Of a stretch of 11,571 nt of DNA, positions 7,465 to 11,571 are shown in pieces. The notes under the pieces are model-generated. The model was not told the DNA's origin, did not search any database, and worked only from the letters and a program-made list of their open reading frames with translations. Every line of letters begins with the position of its first letter. The first letter of the stretch is position 1. The stretch comes from an uncultured Saprospiraceae bacterium (GTDB lineage: Bacteria > Bacteroidota > Bacteroidia > Chitinophagales > Saprospiraceae): contig CALFYH010000195.1 of NCBI GenBank assembly GCA_937952155.1, forward strand, positions 1 through 11,571. The letters are read 5' to 3'. The translations under genes and the position numbers were made by a program.

Positions 7465-7483
7465 GGACAAATTTATCGTAAAT
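7465..7483 (-). promoter_or_regulatory. Candidate regulator-binding site between the cyclo-ligase and Rrf2 genes
   Basis: The minus strand reads ATTTACGATAAATTTGTCC. Its first 13 bases form the palindrome ATTTA-CGA-TAAAT. It matches 16 of 19 bases with a site on the plus strand at 7973-7991 in front of the truncated haemoglobin gene. It overlaps the cyclo-ligase -7 box and lies just upstream of the Rrf2 -7 box. That fits an operator for the Rrf2 protein, but binding is inferred. Confidence 0.4.
7468..7475 (-). promoter_or_regulatory. Putative -7 promoter box of the cyclo-ligase gene
   Basis: The minus strand reads TAAATTTG, a full TAnnTTTG match, 21 bases before the ATG at 7446. It helps to reject the upstream TTG start. 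No clear -33 element is visible. Confidence 0.5.
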
Positions 7484-7496
7484 AAAAAATATATTG

Positions 7497-7504
7497 TAAT
7501 TTTG
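7497..7504 (+). promoter_or_regulatory. Putative -7 promoter box of the Rrf2 gene
   Basis: TAATTTTG matches TAnnTTTG and ends 18 bases before the ATG at 7523, giving a short leader. It faces away from the cyclo-ligase box, only 21 bases apart, so the two promoters share a compact control region. Confidence 0.55.
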
Positions 7505-7522
7505 CAGCAAAATATTTTTCTT

Positions 7523-7957
7523 ATGTTCTCAAAAGCATGTGAATACGGTATAAAAGCAATAATTTACATTGCTACGCAATCATTAAAACAAGAGCGGGTA
7601 AAAATCGGTGACATTGTCGAAAATGTGGGCTCTCCGGAGGCATTCACTGCAAAAATTTTGGGTGCGTTGACAAAACATAATATTGTAAAATCATATACAG
7701 GACCTTATGGCGGCTTTGAGATAGAACGAGACAGTATGAAATCCATAAATGTGGCGGATATAGTTTTTGCCATCGATGGTGAGTCTATTTATAATGGTTG
7801 CGGATTGGGATTGAGCGAATGTAACAGCGCAAAACCATGTCCAATGCACGACAAATTTGTTAAAGTAAGAAGCGAACTCAAAAAAATGCTCCAAACCACA
7901 AGTATTTATGATCTGGCACAAGGTGTAAAGTCTGGAAGAACCATTCTAATACGATAA
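7523..7957 (+). CDS. Rrf2-family transcriptional regulator, probable Fe-S sensor (NsrR/IscR-like)
   Basis: The 144-residue product is a complete Rrf2 winged-helix protein. It begins MFSKACEYGIKAIIYIA, followed by the DNA-binding helices (IGDIVENVGSPEAFTAKIL, about 28-46) and the wing GPYGGFEIERD (60-70). Three cysteines, Cys93, Cys100 and Cys106 (spacing C-x6-C-x5-C), lie where IscR and NsrR bind an Fe-S cluster. I chose ATG at 7523. The open frame extends further upstream, but that region overlaps the cyclo-ligase coding sequence and the promoter, and the protein family starts at this Met. It is followed 65 bases later by a truncated haemoglobin gene, and a near-identical 19-base motif precedes both genes. 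This suggests NO or redox sensing rather than Fe-S assembly control, since no isc or suf genes are present. The sensed signal is inference. Confidence 0.93.
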   Translation: MFSKACEYGIKAIIYIATQSLKQERVKIGDIVENVGSPEAFTAKILGALTKHNIVKSYTGPYGGFEIERDSMKSINVADIVFAIDGESIYNGCGLGLSECNSAKPCPMHDKFVKVRSELKKMLQTTSIYDLAQGVKSGRTILIR

Positions 7958-7972
7958 TATTTTTTTGACCAT

Positions 7973-7991
7973 ATTTACGACAAGTTTATCC
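7973..7991 (+). promoter_or_regulatory. Candidate regulator-binding site upstream of the truncated haemoglobin gene
   Basis: ATTTACGACAAGTTTATCC matches 16 of 19 bases of the minus-strand site at 7465-7483. It lies 31 bases before the haemoglobin ATG, in the gap after the Rrf2 gene. A plausible role is a second operator for the Rrf2 protein. The site is AT-rich and only two copies are visible, so chance remains possible. Confidence 0.4.
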
Positions 7992-8022
7992 TAATAATTT
8001 AATCAATGTACAAAATTAATGA

Positions 8023-8412
8023 ATGAAAGGTGATATTAATACCCTAGATGATATAAAAATATTGGTCGATAGCTTTTATGGAAGTGTCAGAAAAGATGAA
8101 CTGTTGGCAAAAGTCTTCAATGATAGGATACAAGATCGATGGCCACAACACCTTGAAAACATGTATCGGTTTTGGCAAACGGTTTTGCTGGATGAGCATA
8201 CCTACCATGGCAGCCCATTTGTACCACATGCGTTTCTGCCTGTTCAAAGCACACATTTCGAGCAGTGGATTTCTTTATTTTATGCAACGGTCGATGAATT
8301 TTTTGAAGGAGAAAATGCCAATAAAGCCAAATGGCAAGGACAAAAAATGGCAGAGATGTTCCAGCTTAAAATTGAATACTATCGTGGAAATTCTTCAATA
8401 CCCTTGGTTTGA
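8023..8412 (+). CDS. Group III truncated haemoglobin
   Basis: This 129-residue haem protein has the 2-on-2 globin pattern of group III. The B-helix contains FYGSVRKDELL with Tyr19 at the likely B10 position. It is followed by RFWQTVLLDEHTYHGSPF (49-66) and then STHFEQWISLFYATVDEFF, in which His78 is the expected proximal haem ligand. Family members bind O2 and NO, and several are linked to NO or peroxide handling; the exact role of group III proteins is poorly established. The ATG at 8023 is chosen. Two nearby upstream ATGs (8006, 8019) are out of frame and hit stops quickly. It follows the Rrf2 gene on the same strand and is probably co-transcribed with it or controlled by it through the motif at 7973-7991. 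A terminator hairpin follows the gene. Confidence 0.93.
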   Translation: MKGDINTLDDIKILVDSFYGSVRKDELLAKVFNDRIQDRWPQHLENMYRFWQTVLLDEHTYHGSPFVPHAFLPVQSTHFEQWISLFYATVDEFFEGENANKAKWQGQKMAEMFQLKIEYYRGNSSIPLV

Positions 8413-8476
8413 CTAGTTTTGAATAATATCGGTAATTAGAACCAGAAAAAATAAAGACTAAGATACTTTTTGGTTT

Positions 8477-8521
8477 AGTGCCCAATGAAATACATTGACC
8501 AGTATTTTTTGGGCACTTTTT
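8477..8521 (+). terminator. Factor-independent terminator after the haemoglobin gene
   Basis: A perfect 9-base stem (AGTGCCCAA at 8477-8485, TTGGGCACT at 8509-8517) is followed directly by a T-run ending at 8521. The loop is 23 bases, longer than usual. It can form its own small hairpin (CAATG-AAATA-CATTG, 8483-8497), which would compete with the top of the main stem. The position between the haemoglobin and carotenoid operons fits transcription termination. Confidence 0.7.
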
Positions 8522-8591
8522 CATTTTAGCGATTTTGGAAAAGACTGTAAATTATTAAAAATGTGATAAAAATTTAAACAATTAATCAATT

Positions 8592-8609
8592 TAGTATATT
8601 TATATACTA
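8592..8609 (+). promoter_or_regulatory. Palindromic operator A upstream of the MarR gene
   Basis: TAGTATATTTATATACTA is a perfect inverted repeat with 7-base arms (TAGTATA/TATACTA) and a 4-base spacer. It shares TAGTAT half-sites with a second palindrome at 8622-8641. It lies where the -33 region of the carotenoid promoter would be. It is likely a binding site for the MarR protein encoded just downstream. Confidence 0.65.
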
Positions 8610-8621
8610 TTAATTAAATTT

Positions 8622-8641
8622 TTAGTATTTTTGCATACTAA
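8622..8641 (+). promoter_or_regulatory. Palindromic operator B overlapping the -7 box of the carotenoid operon
   Basis: TTAGTATTTTTGCATACTAA has perfect 7-base arms (TTAGTAT/ATACTAA) with a 6-base spacer. Its centre is 31 bases from that of operator A, about three helical turns. The sequence TATTTTTG at 8626-8633 inside it matches the -7 consensus TAnnTTTG and would place the transcription start near 8640, shortly before the ATG at 8658. A repressor bound here would block the promoter. Confidence 0.7.
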
Positions 8642-8657
8642 TAAATGTTGAATTGCA

Positions 8658-9320
8658 ATGGAATATAGTTTATTAAAAGATACGATTACACTCCTTGAAG
8701 AGTTTGAATCAAAGAATAAGATGTATCCATCTAATATAAAAGGATTTAAATCATGGATCTCCAACAGCTTACAAACTCAATCTGATACTTATGAACCAGA
8801 CTGGGAAGGCAAAGAAAATGACCGAAGTCCAGAGAGTGTGATAAGCACTCATTTAGTTCACCTGAATCGCTATGCAAAATCCTATGCTAAATCAGCCATT
8901 CACGGATCAAAATTCTCTACGCAAGAAGAATTTATCTATTTGATCAATCTCAAAGCCTTCGGCGCAATGACCAAAATGGAACTGATCAAAAAAAACATCC
9001 AAGACAAACCCACAGGAATGCTAATCATCAAAAGGCTTATTGATCTTGGTTGGATTAAGCAAAAAGATTCAAATTTGGACAAACGTAGCAAAATTATTCG
9101 AATTACACCAATGGGACTCGAAGCTTTAGAGAATCAAATGGACAAAATCCGTTTGGCTACAAAAGTTGTAGCTGGAGATCTCAGTCATGAAGAAAAGATG
9201 ACTTTAATTCACCTGTTGAGCAAATTAGAACATTTTCATAATCCCATCTTTCTCCAAAACATAGACAGTAGCGAATTATTACACACTGTAGCAAAAAATT
9301 ACTTACCATCCAATAACTAA
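8658..9320 (+). CDS. MarR-type winged-helix regulator of the carotenoid operon
   Basis: The 220-residue product has a MarR-type winged helix at about 87-160: STQEEFIYLINLKAF, then the recognition-helix region KPTGMLIIKRLIDLGWIKQK (117-136), then a wing containing DKRSKIIRIT (141-150). About 85 residues precede this domain (helical start, then FKSWI, an acidic stretch at 41-58, then a helix), and a helical tail follows. It is therefore longer than the typical 140-150-residue MarR protein. The ATG at 8658 follows a promoter with two TAGTAT palindromes, which points to autoregulation. It ends two bases before crtI, so regulator and pathway genes share one transcript. Regulators of this kind adjoin crtI and crtB in many Bacteroidota. 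The inducing ligand or signal is unknown. Confidence 0.88.
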   Translation: MEYSLLKDTITLLEEFESKNKMYPSNIKGFKSWISNSLQTQSDTYEPDWEGKENDRSPESVISTHLVHLNRYAKSYAKSAIHGSKFSTQEEFIYLINLKAFGAMTKMELIKKNIQDKPTGMLIIKRLIDLGWIKQKDSNLDKRSKIIRITPMGLEALENQMDKIRLATKVVAGDLSHEEKMTLIHLLSKLEHFHNPIFLQNIDSSELLHTVAKNYLPSNN

Positions 9321-9322
9321 AT

Positions 9323-10819
9323 ATGCCAAAAAAAATCGCCATAATAGGCGCGGGAATTTCTGGACTTTCAGCGGCGGCTTATGCAGCAAAAAGTGGTTAT
9401 GATGTCCACGTATTCGAAAAACATACATCACCAGGTGGACGTGCTCGACAGTTTAAAACCGAAAATGGATACACTTTCGACATGGGACCGAGCTGGTATT
9501 GGATGCCAGATATCATGGAACAGTTTTTTGCAGATTTCGGGTATAAAGTATCAGATTTTTATACTCTTATTCCACTTGATCCACAGTTTGAAATGGTATT
9601 CGCAAAAGACAAAATCGATGTACCCAAAGATTATAGTGCATTCCGAGGTCTATTTGAAAATCGAGAAGCTGGAGCTGGTAAAAAATTGGATGATTTCATG
9701 CTAGCAGCCAAATACAAATATGAAGTTGGCATGCAGGAATTTGTTCATAAACCATGCCATAGCTGGTGGGAATTTATGTCACCAAAGATTGCAAAAAGTG
9801 CATTAAAACTGGATTTGCTCACCAACTTTAGGTCTTATGTTGGCAAATATTTTTCGCATCCTTATCTGAAGGCTTTGATGGAATTTCCAGTTATTTTCCT
9901 TGGTGCATCACCCAAAGATATCCCTGCAATGTATAGCCTTATGAATTACGGTGGCTACGCTTTAGGAACTTGGTATCCTATTGGTGGATTTTACGAACTC
10001 ATTTTGGCAATGAAAAAAGTAGGTGAAAAACAAGGTGTAAAGTACCATTTTGGCCATGCAGTCGAAAAAATTGTCACCAAAAACAACATCGCACAAGCTA
10101 TAATTGTAGATGGAAAAGAAATAATGTTTGATGCAATCATTGCTTCTTCAGACTATCACCATAGCGAAACTTTGCTTGACACAGACCAAAAAAACTATTC
10201 TGAAGCATATTGGGAAACCAGAACTTTTGCACCATCATGCTTGATTTATTACCTAGGCTTTAATACAAAAATTCCAAATCTTAAACATCACACCTTATTT
10301 TTTGAAACCGACTTGGATGCACATATAGAGAGTATTTACGTAAGCAAAAGTTGGCCTGAAAAACCATTATTTTATACCTGTTGTCCTTCAAAGACAGACC
10401 CTGATATCGCGCCAGAAGGGCATGAAAATGTGTTTCTTCTTATGCCATTGGCGCCAGGTATTGTAGATGCAGAAGATACAAGAGAAGTCTATTTTGCAGA
10501 GATGATCAGTCGTTTAGAAAAACATACTGGTATGGAAAATCTGCTAGCACATGTGGATTATAAAAGAAGTTATTGCGTAAGTAATTTCGTACAAGATTAC
10601 AATGCATACAAGGGAAATGCCTATGGATTGGCCAATACACTAAAACAAACTGCGGTATTGAAACCATCGATCAAGAATAAAAATATAGAAAATCTGCTCT
10701 ATACTGGACAGTTAACCGTGCCAGGGCCTGGAGTACCGCCATCGATCATTTCAGGTAAAATTGTGGCCAACGAACTGGAAAATATCAAAACAAAAAATCC
10801 AATTAACAAACCGCTTTAA
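9323..10819 (+). CDS. crtI: Phytoene desaturase CrtI
   Basis: CrtI is a FAD-dependent, membrane-associated enzyme that desaturates phytoene stepwise to lycopene or a related product in carotenoid synthesis. The 498-residue length is typical. The N-terminal dinucleotide-binding fold is clear: IAIIGAGISGLSAA with GAGISG at 9-14, the acidic strand end VFEK at Glu32, and GGRAR at 38-42, followed by FDMGPSWYWMPD (52-63). The family's C-terminal FAD signature is present as LYTGQLTVPGPGVPPSIISG (459-478). No frameshift or missing motif is evident. It sits two bases after the MarR gene and 11 bases before crtB, in one operon. The number of desaturation steps cannot be read from the sequence. Confidence 0.95.
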   Translation: MPKKIAIIGAGISGLSAAAYAAKSGYDVHVFEKHTSPGGRARQFKTENGYTFDMGPSWYWMPDIMEQFFADFGYKVSDFYTLIPLDPQFEMVFAKDKIDVPKDYSAFRGLFENREAGAGKKLDDFMLAAKYKYEVGMQEFVHKPCHSWWEFMSPKIAKSALKLDLLTNFRSYVGKYFSHPYLKALMEFPVIFLGASPKDIPAMYSLMNYGGYALGTWYPIGGFYELILAMKKVGEKQGVKYHFGHAVEKIVTKNNIAQAIIVDGKEIMFDAIIASSDYHHSETLLDTDQKNYSEAYWETRTFAPSCLIYYLGFNTKIPNLKHHTLFFETDLDAHIESIYVSKSWPEKPLFYTCCPSKTDPDIAPEGHENVFLLMPLAPGIVDAEDTREVYFAEMISRLEKHTGMENLLAHVDYKRSYCVSNFVQDYNAYKGNAYGLANTLKQTAVLKPSIKNKNIENLLYTGQLTVPGPGVPPSIISGKIVANELENIKTKNPINKPL

Positions 10820-10830
10820 ACAATAATAAA

Positions 10831-11571
10831 ATGAAACAACTGTTTGATGAATTATCATATCAGATAAGTAAAGCTACGACCGAAAAATACAGCACGAGTT
10901 TTTCCTTGGGAATCATGGCGTTAAGACCTTCGATTCGCCCTTCTATTTATGCGGTCTATGGATTTGTGCGATTGGCAGATGAAATTGTTGATAGTTTTCA
11001 TGGATATGACAAAAAAGAACTTTTATCGCGATTCTCTGCTCAAACATGGCAAGCTATAGATGAAAAGATATCCCTAAATCCTATATTACAATCTTTTCAA
11101 GAAACTGTGAATAGATATCAGATAGATCATGCGCTGATACGCCAGTTTATGCATAGTATGGAAATGGATCTGCAGCAGCTAGCTTATGACAGCGATCTTT
11201 ATAAAGAATACATACTTGGATCTGCGGAAGTGGTCGGATTGATGTGTCTTCAGATTTTTGTAAATGGAGACAAAGAGCAATATGAACATTTGAAACCATT
11301 TGCGATGAAACTCGGATCTGCTTTTCAGAAAGTAAATTTCCTAAGAGATTTGAAAGATGATTATCATGTTTTGGGGCGAACTTATTTTCCTGATATCAAT
11401 ATGAATGTTTTTGATGACGATGTAAAACAAAAAATCGAAAATCTATTGAACGAAAATAGAGTTGTTCTTTTCATGAAAGGGACGCAGCAATTTCCAATGT
11501 GTGGATTTTCTTCACGTGCTACAAACATATTGCAAGATCTTGGGGTTAAATTTAAAGACGTCAATGTTCTT
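10831..11571 (+). CDS. crtB: Phytoene synthase CrtB, N-terminal part, joined in frame to a CGFS glutaredoxin (partial, runs off window)
   Basis: The frame opens with ATG 11 bases after crtI and is still open at the window end (247 codons seen). Residues 1 to about 200 are phytoene synthase, which condenses two geranylgeranyl diphosphates to phytoene. The first aspartate motif is DEIVD (50-54), the second is NFLRDLKDDY with Asp173, Asp176 and Asp177, and GRTYFP is at 182-187. From about residue 204 the sequence no longer fits CrtB. Instead VVLFMKGTQQFPMCGFSSRA (211-230) and LGVKFKDVNVL (237-247) are an excellent match to monothiol glutaredoxins, with the active-site motif CGFS at 224-227. About 80-90 C-terminal residues expected in CrtB are absent. 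This may be a real fusion, a deletion scar, or an assembly join within about 11413-11460. Both halves are identified with confidence; the cause is open. Confidence 0.88.
   Translation, partial: MKQLFDELSYQISKATTEKYSTSFSLGIMALRPSIRPSIYAVYGFVRLADEIVDSFHGYDKKELLSRFSAQTWQAIDEKISLNPILQSFQETVNRYQIDHALIRQFMHSMEMDLQQLAYDSDLYKEYILGSAEVVGLMCLQIFVNGDKEQYEHLKPFAMKLGSAFQKVNFLRDLKDDYHVLGRTYFPDINMNVFDDDVKQKIENLLNENRVVLFMKGTQQFPMCGFSSRATNILQDLGVKFKDVNVL

Noticed and set aside
7447..7470. TTG start at 7470 for the cyclo-ligase
   Set aside because: The TTG lies inside the probable -7 box TAAATTTG. The ATG at 7446 gives a normal-length protein with a suitable leader.
7370..7522. Longer Rrf2 protein starting at 7370
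   Set aside because: The extra 51 codons overlap the cyclo-ligase gene and the Rrf2 -7 box. The family N-terminus begins at the ATG at 7523.
8413..8657. Small gene or RNA between the haemoglobin and MarR genes
   Set aside because: Beyond the terminator hairpin and the promoter palindromes the sequence is AT-rich, with no open frame worth calling.
11382..11564. 60-codon minus-strand frame at the crtB/glutaredoxin junction
   Set aside because: It is antisense to the open CrtB-glutaredoxin frame, whose motifs are unmistakable on the plus strand.
1..11571. CRISPR array, tRNA, rRNA or insertion-sequence transposase
   Set aside because: No regularly spaced repeats, no cloverleaf or rRNA sequence and no transposase motifs were recognised anywhere in the window. 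The direct repeat has only two copies.

Overview
The window looks like a piece of chromosome from a Bacteroidota bacterium, possibly a Saprospiraceae or Sphingobacteriia-like relative. The DNA is AT-rich. Shine-Dalgarno sequences are essentially absent. Several starts are preceded by the Bacteroidota -7 promoter box TAnnTTTG. The protein types (rhomboid with a short acidic C-terminal extension, membrane-anchored endonuclease/exonuclease/phosphatase protein, MarR-crtI-crtB cluster) fit that phylum. The assignment to phylum is fairly firm; anything finer is a guess.

Layout. (1) 1-327 is gene-free and carries one copy of a 168-base repeat. (2) 328-3081, minus strand, is a tight three-gene operon: rhomboid-like membrane protein, endonuclease/exonuclease/phosphatase protein, then truB (tRNA pseudouridine 55 synthase). 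(3) 3082-3638 is gene-poor, with the second repeat copy in the same orientation and a possible 37-codon gene remnant. (4) 3639-6800, minus strand, is a single-polypeptide restriction-modification enzyme related to type ISP enzymes but without a helicase. (5) 6895-7446, minus strand, is 5-formyltetrahydrofolate cyclo-ligase. (6) 7523-8412, plus strand, is an Rrf2-family regulator with three candidate Fe-S cysteines followed by a group III truncated haemoglobin, then a terminator hairpin. (7) 8658-11571, plus strand, is a carotenoid operon: MarR-type regulator, crtI (phytoene desaturase) and crtB (phytoene synthase), which runs off the window.

The genes fall into functional groups. The Rrf2/haemoglobin pair looks like a nitric-oxide or redox-responsive unit; a closely matching 19-base motif lies in front of both genes. 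The MarR gene probably controls its own carotenoid operon through two perfect palindromes, one of which covers the -7 box. The restriction enzyme is an accessory defence gene with a markedly AT-rich target-recognition segment, lying between a repeat-bearing spacer and housekeeping genes.

The strongest anomaly is at the right edge. The crtB reading frame stops resembling phytoene synthase at about codon 200 and continues, in frame, as a CGFS-type monothiol glutaredoxin. This is either a genuine gene fusion or deletion scar, or an assembly chimera. A second notable point is that the rhomboid protein has lost the residues needed for proteolysis.
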